Source: Kalmanozyma brasiliensis GHG001 (taxonomy: Eukaryota > Basidiomycota > Ustilaginomycetes > Ustilaginales). Taken from it: a stretch of 64,000 nt of DNA. The first letter of the stretch is position 1. Each line of letters opens with the position of its first letter. Position numbers and translations under genes: made by a program. The stretch is from the NCBI RefSeq assembly GCF_000497045.1, contig NW_015961958.1:1-64000 (forward strand). Reading direction: 5' to 3'. Under the pieces are notes generated by a model. That model ran no database searches, had not been told where the DNA came from, and saw only the letters and a program-made list of their open reading frames with translations. Shown piece by piece: positions 49,380 to 60,400 of this stretch.

Positions 49380-51706
49380 ATGGGGTTCTCGAGATCACCG
49401 CTCTGGATCATCGGGCTCGCCATCACATGCTGCTTCTGGCAGGTGCTCGCCGTGCCGAGCTTGTTTCGTCGGCATGCATCAACGGCACCGATGCGCGCAC
49501 CAACTGCACCCGATCTCACTAAGCTCGACCTGGATCCTGTGGAACAGCTGGCTATCTTTGGCGACCAAGGCAAGTCGAAGGGTAGTGCAATGGCAAGAGC
49601 ACATTGAACTTACTCGAAGCTGATCATTACGCATTTGCGCTCGATGGATCAGACAGCTCACTCTCTCACCAGCACCGAGGACAAGAGTGCTACGCTCAGA
49701 TCTACGATCAAGTCAAGGCTGAATGTGCTCGTGGGTCAGACATGAGTCCCGACGAAAGATTGCTGGGTGAGAATCTGTCCCATGACGCAGTCCGCGCATC
49801 TGGATCTTATGCTAACACGACGTCGCGATCGCAGCCTCGGTCCTCCTAACACTTTGCGACCTGCAGGTTTCTGGTCAGAGTATTCCAACCGAATGCAGTG
49901 GAGCGCCGAAGATGGAGAAAACGGAGCACCTTGGTCCTTGCGTCGAGTAAGAGATGCTTCCCTTCCCAACAGTCGACATGCACTACAGACATTGAAGCGA
50001 CCTTGCCTCTGACCTACAGAGCCCTGTCGAGAAGTACTCGCTACTGGTCCAGCTACGCCGGCTACCTGCGAGAGATACCCCGGATGTGCTTCGCTTTGCA
50101 ACGTTGGAAGGATTCGGGTACGTCCTCAACGGCCACCGCAGGTCGACGTCCGCCTCACAATGGTAAGGCGTGCGCTAACCGAAGTCATCCTCTCATCTGC
50201 AGATCGCGCAAGGGAAATCTACAAGGCAGCCACCCAAGAGAAGCTTGCTCTCATCCGCTTCTGGCATCAAAAGACTCGAGAATCTGCTGAGATGACCGAC
50301 CAGGATCGGAAGGAGTGCACAGAATGGCTGCAAAGTCTGAATCTGCTCAAAGAGAAGCTACAGGACGACCTGCAGGTCAGTATCAGAAATTCTTGAAGCA
50401 GCACTAGCATCGGTCCGCTAGGCTGACACAGCTCTTTTGACCTTCCTCTCGCAGAGCATCCTCTCGGGGTTCAAGACCATTCTGGCTGCGCAAGCAGAGA
50501 GCAAAGACGGCATGGCGCATGTTGTTCAACGAATTGAGCCCTGCTTTGAGCAAATGACGTCCGCCTTGGTCCTCGACTTCGAGACCACGATGCAGCAGTA
50601 TTCGGAAGGCCTTTCAGCCCAGGCTGCAAATCAGCTGCACCAACTTGTCGAGCGACATGAAGGCCATCTGGAGAAAGCTATGCAGCAGCACTTCAGTAAA
50701 GCCATTGCATCGATGGAGCGAGGTCTGGCGAGACCTGCGGAGGCGGTCCATCAAGCCACCGTCACACTCGGCTCACACATCGAGGCGCTCGAGCTGGTTC
50801 TTCAAAATCAGCATGGTCTTGTCACAGACTTGTCTTCAACTTCAGCCGACTTGATGTCTCGTCAGCAACTACACGAGAAGCACATCATCCGCGAGCTCGA
50901 AGCGCTTCGAAGGTTGCAGATCGAGTTCAAAACCATCGAGAGGGGTCTCAATGCCAGCCATGGCAGCCTTGACACTATCCTGAACTCGCAGCGATACTCG
51001 ACCTCTTTCAGGCTGCTTAGTAGCGCCGTCTTTGCGATCGAGCGCTTGTTCTTTTGGTCGCTGGGCGAATTCGAACGTAAGTCCGGTGTTGACGTTGGCA
51101 ACAGTAGGTACTGTCACGGTTTCGCTTCTTGCTGCAAGGTGCTAGCTATGCTGATAATCCTCTCCGATCTGTGACTCTAGCGGCTTGGAGATGCCTTCGG
51201 TGGCTGCTTCTCACGTGGCCCGCGGCGCTCAAGATCAAAGCGACGGTGATGTACGCTGCAAGTATCCTGCAGCCCGTGACAGCTGCACTCGTGCTGTTGG
51301 CCATGCTCGTCAAGAGCTTGATTCAGCCTGTCTACGGTCGCATTCTGCATCCCTTTCGCAGCCGCATCGCAGTGAGCATACGCACAACGTTTTGACTGTC
51401 GACGTAACTCGAACACTGACCTAGGGACCTGTTTGCCTGACTCAGCCGAGACGCAGAGTCGACTCGACAGATTCGAGCACGCGTGCCCAGGACTCGGGCG
51501 GGGTGGACGCATCGACTCAACCGACCAAGATTCACGTCAAGGAAGAACCACAAATGGACGACTCGTGGTGTCTTCTGCCGACATCTTCGCGTCGATATAC
51601 AATCCCTTCTCGCTGCGGCACTCCTCACGAAGTGCGTATGTCTTTGGCACAGCGCAATCCGCTACTCTCCCGTCGCTCGCGCATTCAGAGCTCCTGTGCT
51701 TTTTGA
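49380..51706 (+). CDS. KAR5: Nuclear fusion protein KAR5/Tht1 (karyogamy)
   Basis: This ER/nuclear-envelope protein is needed for fusion of haploid nuclei after mating; plants and animals have the relatives GEX1 and Brambleberry. I assembled eight exons: 49380-49569, 49620-49766, 49835-49946, 50020-50117, 50203-50375, 50455-51076, 51181-51371 and 51425-51706, giving 604 residues with every junction in frame. A signal peptide (residues 1-24) is followed by the Cys-rich luminal domain (Cys87, 99, 120, 133, 148, 173). That domain has the family blocks DERLLASVLLTLCDLQ, SRSTRYWSSYAGYLREIPRM and DRAREIYKAAT. A long helical region (about 240-425) and a membrane segment (about 466-490) follow. Intron 1 uses a GC donor (GCAAGT). 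In smuts karyogamy occurs in the plant during spore formation, so timed expression is likely. Confidence 0.88.
49570..49619 (+). other. GC-AG intron 1 of KAR5
   Basis: The donor is AAG|GCAAGT and the acceptor CGAAG|CTG; the length is 50 nt. Removing it joins two open frames in exact phase through the split codon G|CT. No GT donor in this stretch does so with a credible length. Confidence 0.65.
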
Positions 51707-51838
51707 ACTATTTCAATGGCGCAAGCTTTCTCGGGAGAATGATGGAGAAGGTGGTCAGTTCGCTGCGTGATTTGTATCAGAACGATCTAGTGTTACAGAT
51801 GCTGCGAGCATGAGGAGAATGTGAGTAAAGACCGAGCA

Positions 51839-52846
51839 TCATGTAGAGCTGATGCGATGATACGCCGGAGATGCGGCTTCGTACTCTCGTACAAAGAGGC
51901 GGTGCTTCTCCCTTGCGATGTAAGAAAGAAACTCCGCGAGATGCTCCTTGAGGAGGCTGATGGACTCGGCATCCATCGAGGTGTGAACGATGATCATAGG
52001 CAGGTTGACGAAGAGCCTCAACAGATGCTCTGCGCCGTACACGTCGCTCGGCTCCATATCGCCGCCCATGCTTCCGTTGCCCGTCCGCGCGTTGCCCACG
52101 TCGCCGTCTCCCATCTTGGGTCCGTTCTTCTTCCTATATTCGACGTACTGCGCCCTTTCGAATCTGTACAGCAGATTCTGCCCCAGGCTGCGGTCAAAGT
52201 ATAGCTTCAATCCCTTCAAGACCTCCTCCACCACCTGCGGACTTCTCTGCTTACCACCTTCCGCGCCACGTTTTGCGGCCGAGGCGAGGTATTGCTTTTT
52301 GTAATCTTCGAGTATGTCCTTGACGCAAGGCTTCCGTGGCAAAGGAACGAGCTCTCCCTTCTTGGTGATGTTCTCCCAATCATCGACGAGTTGCAACTTG
52401 AGTTCGTCTGGAAGCGAGATCTTGACCTCGGGTCGCTTGAGAAAGTCCTCCTCGGCCTCTACCGTGTCCCTGCTGCGCTTGCTTCCGCGACCACCCTTCC
52501 TGTCTCCACCCGCATGCGCATCCGAGTCCCTGCCGCGCTTTCCACTTGTGGTCACCTCTTTGCTAGCCGTCGACCCTGAAGCGGACGATGTGAGAGAGCC
52601 CGACTTGGCCTGCTCCTGCAGCAACGCCTTGCGGGCGAGATTCTCGTCGTTGTACTTGAGCAAGCGCGTCTCGGGCACCCATTCATCCCATGTCTTCTTC
52701 CATCCATCGTAGTGAACGAGGTAGTGCGGTCCCACTTGCTGCGTCACATTGTCGTCGCCAGTCCACTTCTCAGCCTTGAGGATCTTGGCCGAGTAGATGA
52801 GCGGACCGTGGAAGCAGAGCACCTTTTCGTTGTCCGTGTACAGCAT
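51839..52846 (-). CDS. EAF3: MRG-family chromatin protein (Eaf3/Alp13/MRG15)
   Basis: This is a subunit shared by NuA4 acetyltransferase and Rpd3S-type deacetylase complexes; its chromodomain reads H3K36 methylation. The single exon has 335 codons from MLYTDNEKVLCFHGP. The chromodomain covers residues about 1-75 (VGPHYLVHYDGWKKTWDEWV carries the aromatic cage region). A basic Ser/Lys linker follows, and the MRG domain runs from about residue 130 to the end (KISLPDELKLQLVDDWENIT, then LYRFERAQY and GAEHLLRLFVNLP). The frame is open upstream with further ATGs at 52999 and 53179, but the chosen start gives the standard family N-terminus. The gene is convergent with KAR5, 132 bp apart. Confidence 0.93.
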   Translation of the reverse strand: MLYTDNEKVLCFHGPLIYSAKILKAEKWTGDDNVTQQVGPHYLVHYDGWKKTWDEWVPETRLLKYNDENLARKALLQEQAKSGSLTSSASGSTASKEVTTSGKRGRDSDAHAGGDRKGGRGSKRSRDTVEAEEDFLKRPEVKISLPDELKLQLVDDWENITKKGELVPLPRKPCVKDILEDYKKQYLASAAKRGAEGGKQRSPQVVEEVLKGLKLYFDRSLGQNLLYRFERAQYVEYRKKNGPKMGDGDVGNARTGNGSMGGDMEPSDVYGAEHLLRLFVNLPMIIVHTSMDAESISLLKEHLAEFLSYIAREKHRLFVREYEAASPAYHRISST

Positions 52847-54625
52847 CGTTGCGCGCGACTGCCCTGTGCGATCCGATTGTCGAGCTGAAGTAACCGTTTG
52901 CCGCGTCGTTGATGAGGGATTGGCGACGTGTCGAGTGGGGGTGATGCGTGGTGTTGTGTCGATATCGTGGCTGCGCTCTCCCCAAAAGTGCGAGCTCATG
53001 GACCCTTTTGGAAGAATGGAAGCATCGCGACACGACCGCCTTGAGCGTCCCCGCAGATATCGTGCGAATTCGAATTTTCTCAGCCTCTGTTTGATCGTCG
53101 CTTTCACTCGCGCCCAAAATTGGCCCCACGGAGACGGCGCCAGCTCGTGTGAAAGGCAGCAAGAAAGGATGACCCGCATACCGTCAAGGGTCCCGCATCG
53201 TCATCGACATCACCATGACGGCTCGCTTGGACTCACGTCCGGGGTTGTCCCGCACCGAATCGATTGACGTCGATCTGTTGACCTAGCGGTCATGTAGCGT
53301 CGGTCGGCAGAGCTTATGAGGTAGCAGCAGGGATCTCGCACCACGGGCCGGACCATGCACACGAGCCCCGCTTCCAGAAGATCCGGTTGCTAGTTCAATC
53401 ACACCGCTGTGAAAGACCGCCAAAAGCTCGCGTAAATGGACGTCAGCGGAGTCGGGATTGAAGGTGCGGGTCAATCTTTCGAACTGCTCTCGCCTCAAAG
53501 GGCTGGTCAGGACGAGCATTCAAGATGGTGGCAAGTCAAGTGATGAGCTTTGTTGCCGGCTGAGCAGGCTGTCGGGTCCTCGGGGAGAGCTTGCATCAGG
53601 CGGAGTCAGAGACGCGAAAAGGTCAAGAGGAAGTCGTCGTGCGGGGGCCGCTGCTCGACGATGATCACCAGCGCATCTGATGCAACGAAGAGCAAAGCCG
53701 ACGTTCTCCACGCAAATTTCTCGGCTGTATTTAGTGTGTCGGCGGCCTGTTCCTGCCTCTCGACAATGCTCGATATGACTGAGTTAGCGAGGTCATCAAA
53801 GCTTGAAGGTCTGATGATCTTCTGCTGCCGTTGTGGGCGCAGCCAAGACGGTCTTGCTCAGCCAAGAAGGAGCTCGAATTGCATGCATGCATGCAAGGGC
53901 AAGCAGTGGCGCCGAGAGAAGGCGGTGAACCAAGCTGTTCTTGCCGCTCTCCTGGAAAAGCGACAAGCTAAGGTTTCCGCGAGACATGAGACCTCTCGCG
54001 GTCAACGTCATACAACGCCTGCCTGGACGGAAAGCAGCAGCAAGCTCAAATTCTCGCGTGTGAGATAGCGAGAAACGCGGCAGCAGCCCCACTCTCTCTC
54101 CATTTTCACATTTTAATAGAAACAGATTTGCGGAGTGGAGTTTGAATTTTGGTTCCTCGCTCTTTCTCCACAGAGGGCGCAGCCAAGCACGCACAGGTCA
54201 CCCTTCTCAGCTTTTAGCCTCAGCCAGCTGACCAGCCAGCCACGAAAGAGTGTGACGCCAGCCAAAACTCAATTCTCGTTTGGCCCAGTCTCTTGGCTTG
54301 GACCGCTGCCTGCCCTCTTGAGACAAGACAGACGAGGCACTTCGTCACGCTCTGCAGCCAAAGCTTGACTGTGTTTCGGGCTGAGCAAGCGCTTCAACGT
54401 GGATCATCGAGCAAGCCTATATCCTCGGCCAACATAGCAGCAGCTACCTCCACGTTTCCCCTTTCTCCATCATCATCATCGAGGTGGCGACGCATATCAC
54501 TCTACATCTTGCCTCCCCGACCATCACCTCATCCCCAAATCTCACTGCGGTACACCTCATCACAGCCCGCACCAACTTGATACCCTCACCTCTATACCAG
54601 CACCCGCAACCACCCGCTCGCCGTC
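52847..54625. promoter_or_regulatory. Divergent intergenic region EAF3/FAA
   Basis: These 1.78 kb lie between head-to-head genes. A GCATGCATGCATGCA run sits at 53881-53895. CCAGCCAGC lies at 54232-54240, related to the GCTGGCTGG elements elsewhere in the window. A CT/CA-rich leader precedes the acyl-CoA synthetase. No convincing gene is present. Confidence 0.45.
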
Positions 54626-56792
54626 ATGCCCAAGATCGCCAGTGTCGAAATCGACACCCCCGCCAAGAAGGGCGAGACCAAGATCAGGCGCTCCTACCGG
54701 GCGCCTGATCGCATGCTCGAGCGTCCCAAAGAGGGCATCAACACCATGGCCGATGTTTTCGCGAGCGCCCTCGAACGTAAGTGCTTTGCTCCTTCATAGC
54801 CTTCTGGCGCCGGCACCAAGTGTCGTCTCTGGATGCAAATCGACAACCGCGTACTGACATCTGCTTCTCTTCGCATACATCTGCGTCCCACGCGCCCTCG
54901 GCTCCTTGCTCAAATGAATCCCCTATCAAACAGGCTTCCCCAACCGACCCATCATGGGCTGGCGAGACCTCGTGCGCATGCATGACGAAGAAAAAGAGAT
55001 CACCAAGAAGGTCGACGGCAAGGACGTCAAGGAGAAGAAGACATGGCAGTACTACGAGATGTCCGACTACAAGTACCTCACCTACAAGGAGTTTGACGAG
55101 CGCGTTTCGCACGCTTCCAGCGGTCTGGTCAACCTTGGTCTCTCCAAAGACACCCGTTTCAACATTTACGCCGCTACCGCCATCAACTGGCAGAACATGG
55201 CTCACGCTTGTTTCCGTCAGAGCATCCCCTTCTGTACAGCTTACGAGACCCTCGGCGAGGAGGGTCTGCAGCACTCGCTCGTCGAGCCCGATGTCGTCGG
55301 TATCTTCACCAACGCAGAGCTCCTCCCCACGCTCGCAAACGTCATTGACAAGGCGGAGACCGTCAAGTATGTCATCTACGATGGCAAGCCCGACGAAAAG
55401 CACATCAGCAAGGTGCGTGACGTCCTCAGCAAGCGCGACGGCAAGGCGCTCACCATCGAGGAGCTCTGGAAGGAAGGCAAGGCCAACCCCGCCAAGCCCA
55501 ACCTTCCCACCAAGGACAACGTCGCCTGCATCATGTACACCTCCGGTTCCACTGGCGCCCCCAAGGGTGTCATTCTCACCCACGAGAACCTCGTTGCCTC
55601 GATTGCCGGTGTCGAGGTCCATATCGGAGACCTGCTCAAGCCCGATGACACGTTCCTGGCCTACCTCCCCCTCGCCCACATTCTCGAGTTCATCGTCGAA
55701 TGCTCTTTGATCTACGTCGGTGTCACTATGGGCTACGGTAAGGTTAAAACGCTCACCCAGAACTCGGTCAAGAACTGCGACGGTGACATCAAGGCCTTCA
55801 AGCCCAGTGTCATGGTCGGTGTTCCCGCCGTCTGGGAGCTCATCCGAAAGGGTATCTTGGCCAAGGTCGAGGCTGGAGGAGCCGTCAAGAAGTCCGTCTT
55901 CAACGGAGCTCTGACCATCAAGAAGAACAAGCTCCCCCTTCTGACCTCGGTCGTCGATGCAGTGGTCTTCAAGCAGGTCAAGGAGCAGACCGGTGGCCGT
56001 ATGCGTCTTGCGCTCTCGGGTGGTGCTGCGCTGTCCAAGGAGACGCAGGAGTTCCTCTCCAACGCTCTCGTCACAGTTCTGCAGGGCTACGGTCTCACCG
56101 AGTCGTGTGGTATGACTGCCATTCTGCATCCCGAATTCTACTCGTACGGTCCTTCCGGTGGTATCGTGCCTACCATCGAGTGCAAGCTGCGTGACGTGCC
56201 CGATGCCGGCTACTTCTCCACCAACAACCCGCCTCAGGGTGAGGTGCTCATTCGCGGTTCTTCCATCACCAAGGGCTACTTCAAGCGCGACGATGCCAAC
56301 AAGGAGGCCTTCGAGGATGGCTGGTTCCTCACCGGTGATGTCGGACAGTGGAACAAGGACGGTACCCTCCAGATCATTGACCGAAAGAAGAACCTCGTCA
56401 AGCTCTCTGGCGGTGAATACATTGCCATTGAGCGTCTCGAGAGTGTCTACAAGTCGTGCAACCTGGTGTCCAACATTTGCGTGCATGCCAACAGCGACGC
56501 CAAGCAGCCCATGGGCATCATCTTCCCGCGCGAGGACAACCTCAAGGCGGCGATCAAGAAGGCGGGCATCCAGGAGGCCGAGCTGGACGAGCTGTGCAAG
56601 AACAAGAAGGTGGCCAAACTCGTCATGGACGACGTCAACGCGGCAGGCAAGAAGGCCGGCTTCAAGAGCCTCGAGATGCTCCAGTGCGTGCTGCTCGTGC
56701 CCGAGGAGCTCGCCATGACCGCCGCCCAGAAGCTCTCCAGGAAGGACATCCAGAAAAAGTACGAGGACGACATCAAGAAGGTGTACATGTAG
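54626..56792 (+). CDS. FAA1: Long-chain fatty acid-CoA ligase (Faa1/Faa4 type)
   Basis: This ATP-dependent enzyme activates long-chain fatty acids to acyl-CoA for lipid synthesis, import and beta-oxidation. Two exons (54626-54776 and 54934-56792) flank a 157-nt GT-AG intron and splice in frame through SALERFPNRPIMGWRDL, giving 669 residues, normal for fungal Faa1/Faa4. The AMP-binding P-loop is YTSGSTGAPKGVILTH (from residue 252). The linker-gate region follows (YLPLAHILEFIVECSLIYVG), then the substrate signature QGYGLTESCG and the fatty-acyl-CoA synthetase signature DGWFLTGDVGQWNKDGTLQI. There is no PTS1 tripeptide (it ends KKVYM), so a cytosolic, ER or lipid-droplet location is likelier than peroxisomal. 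Strong codon bias indicates high expression. Confidence 0.96.
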
Positions 56793-57436
56793 ATGCTCGA
56801 TCCGGTCCATACGTTTCCGATACCTCGACTTTCGTTTCCAGCTCGAATCGTTCCGATATGAACCACCTAGTCTTACGGTGGGAGATACCTCTGTTCCTTT
56901 TCTTTCAGCATCGAACTGTCTCTTTTTGCTCGACGAGTTTGCAATGTGTGTGTCTCGAGGTGTGCGTGGCCACAGTCAAGGTTGAACAAGTGAGAACGAG
57001 CCCCACTGTGACGACTCTTCTCCTTCCCGCCATCATCCTGGGCCCTTGTCTTCGTCTGTCGCCGTGCGTTTCAATCTCGAGTTGGAAAGTCAACAGGCTG
57101 GCGGTAAAAGGTCGTGATCCTGCTGATTCTGATGATGAAAGTACATTTGGTGTTCACTCCGCCTCTTCAACCCTCTTCTCCTTATCGCTCTCTAGGCCTA
57201 ATGTCACATTCTTGCCCTCCTCGTCCACCCTCTCATCCTTGACTCGCCTCACTCTCGGCCTCATGCTCGCCCACACTGTTCTCGCTCCTCTTGGCGTTTG
57301 CGTTCTGTTTCGCTCTTCTCAATCTTCGCAACGTCCTTGGGCCATCATCATCCTCGCTCTTGCCGCTACAGACCATCGACAGGCTCGGTGAATGTTCAAA
57401 TGTATCGATTCTCGTTGATGAAAGTGTGTGCTCCAA
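56793..57436. other. Convergent 3' flanks FAA/BRR2, 644 bp
   Basis: Pyrimidine-rich sequence lies between two converging genes. Short frames here have no recognisable content. Confidence 0.5.
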
Positions 57437-60400
57437 TCACTCCCCATCCTCCTCTTCATCGTCCTCATCACTCTCCTCCTCATCGCTCTCCACACCCTCG
57501 GCCACCTCCACCGCCTCCACCTCGACCTCCCGATCCGCGCCGACATAGCTATCGCACACCAACCAGATCTTCAACCTCTCGTGCCTTCCCTTAGGCAACT
57601 GCACCTCGAGCGTAACATCCGTCGTCTTGCGAATCGTGACCTTCTTGATCGCCAACAAGTTCCGCGTGCCCGGGTCACCGATGACGATCCACCACTGAAC
57701 CAGCTTTTTGGTCGGATAGAACGTCGACTGGGCCACCAGACTCTCCTCTTCGTCGGCATCCGTCTCGAGGTGGACGGTGACGCTGAGCGGTTCGCTCGCA
57801 TTGCGCTCCTCGCGCGGGGTGTCGATGGTGTAGCTGAGCTCGATGTAGGGGAAAGCGTTGACGAAGGCTGCCACCTGCGCAATCTGTCGTTTGTCCATCT
57901 GGAGTAGTTCGTCCCTCTCCCCCTCGCCCAGATCCGCCAGGCGATCCGACAAGGCATACACATCTTCCACCCCCCTCTCCTTGCATCTCGCCACCACGGC
58001 ATCCGTGAAGAACGGCACCTGGCGCAACACCGACCCTCCCTGCCCTACCGCTTGAACCACCATCTGACTCACCTCCATCGCCACCACCGCTCCCAAATAC
58101 GCATTGCTCGACATAACATCCACACACGCACTCAACAGCACCAACACCTTGCCCAACACCACCCGCAAATCCGCCTCCAGATCCACCGGCAGCGTCAACC
58201 GTGCAAAATGCGCCTGGAGCAGCACAAACGCCTTGTGGTACGGACTGAGCGTGTCCAACCTCTCGAGCTTGAGCGGCAATCGATCGTAGATGCGCCCCAA
58301 CACCACATCCTCATGCGCCCTGATCGGTAGATCCTCGAACTCCGCCGCACTCGACACGATCTCCAGCAACCCGCGCAACTTCGTCCGCGCACTGAGCGAC
58401 ATGTTGAACACATCAATCGTGACGTAGCTCACGTTGTAGTACGACGCGATCATACCCAGATTTAAGGGCGAGACATCCATCTCGTCCTCGATCGCTATGC
58501 ACTTGCTGTTCTCCAAATCGGCCAGTGTCGTCTCGACCAGCTCCGAGAGGTATTCGCCGATATGCGCCATGGATTTGCCCTGACAGTTGTACGCTTGGGG
58601 GTTCTGCTGCAGCCGTCGATACATGAGCGTCCAGGTGAGGATGTCGACCGCGGCTTGCTTGTCGTCGATCGTACGCGCGACGATTTCGGCGTTGAAAAAG
58701 TCCTGTGCGTACGACGTGAGGCGTGATTCGATGGGTAGACCCTCGGCGAGGAACTTCTTGAAGTAGTCTTTGCGCGTCGATTGACAGAGGAGGACGAGAC
58801 GAGAGGTTCCGGCTTCGTTTGGGACGACGCAGCGGCCGACCATCTGGAGCACGTCGGGCAGCGCATAGTCGACATAGCGGTGCTCTCGCCCTTCATACGT
58901 TTGAACGGACATGAGCAGTACCAGGTGGGCGGTGAGCGGGATGCTCCATGCGGTTTCTTTGGATGCGACGACGACACGGATGGCATCGGCGGAGAAGAGA
59001 CGCTCGACGATGCGGCGATCGTTCTTGGTGAGTCCCTCGTGGTAGTATGCGATACCGCTAGCGAGCAGCTCGCGCAGCTCTCGGTCTTGAACTCGCGCCA
59101 GATGGGGTTCTAGATCCTCCATCTCGATGTTGAGGAAGCGGGATTCGCCATCGTCGCTCTCACCATCGGCGCGGTCGCTGTCGGCGATGACATAGGCGAG
59201 CAGATCTTCCGCCGTCAGCTTGGCCTGCTTCCTGCTCGGCACAAACGCAATCACCGGCTGGTCGGGCGCATGCTCGATGATCGACAGGTACGCAGGCTTG
59301 GCCATGGCGATCATCATGCTCGGGAAGTGCGGGATGTTGAACGTCTGGATGTGCACCTCCATCGGAACCTGGCGTGCGGCAGGGGCAAAGTTGAACACGC
59401 TTCCGCTTGGTGCGCCGAGCCAGTCGCCGAGATCGCGTGCGTTGGCCAGGGGGACGCTGAGCGCGATCATGCGGGTCGGGGTCTGCGTCTGCGCGGCGAC
59501 GAAACGAGCACGCGAGGCGACAATCTCGTATGTGGGGCCGACGCGGTAATCGCCGATGAGGTGGATCTCGTCAAAGATGTAGAGCGAGATGGTCTGAACG
59601 TTCTTGCGCTGGCGCCAGCGGCGGGAGAGGACATCCCAGTGCTCGGGAGTGCAGATGACGACGTCGGCCATCTCCAGCAGTCGCAAATCGGCGCTGGTCT
59701 CGCCTGTGAGGCCTACGATCTCCTTGCCGTCCTGGTAGGAGCCAAACTTGGTCTTCCATTCCGCGACGCGTGGGGCGACCATAGAGTCGTACGGCACGAC
59801 GCAGACGGCTCGACCCGCTTCTGGGTCCTTCCAGAGCCGCAAGAGAGCGAGCTCCGCACATACCGTCTTGCCGCTGCCCGTGGGTGCGCCGATGAAGACC
59901 GTGTCGTCGCTGCCGTAGAGCGCGTGGAAGGTTTGCGTCTGGACCTTGTTGAAATGCGAGAATGATCTGGCGTACAGCTCTTCCGCATCGGCATCGTTCA
60001 GTGCGGAAAGAGGTTGCGGCTGAAGTTCGAGCAAAGGCGTGTGCGGCGGGAACTTTTCCGGCAGGATGAGGTTCTTAAACGAGATCGGAAGTCGCACCTC
60101 GCTGTGCAGCCATCGGTCGCTGACGACGCTGATGTAGTAGTTGGGCGGGATCGGTTCCGTCATCGGGATCGTGAACGTCACTGTGTGCTCCTGTTCCGCA
60201 TACTTGCGGAGCAGCAGAAACTGGTCGTGATAGTGCAAGATCTCGGCATCGACGTCCTCGACCATGATCCAGAACGATTGCGCACCGCTGTGCACCTTTT
60301 CGTCCCACTGGAAGTCCGGTGTGATGGTGAGCTGGACGTGAAGCAGCGAGCGGGTGAGTGGTTGGAAGAAAGCTTGCAGTTCCAAACGCGGAAATTGGTG

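Noticed and set aside
54738..56810. A 690-codon open frame antisense to the acyl-CoA synthetase gene
   Set aside because: It mirrors a gene with strong C-ending codon bias, which removes antisense stops. Its translation is low-information, while the sense strand has all family motifs.
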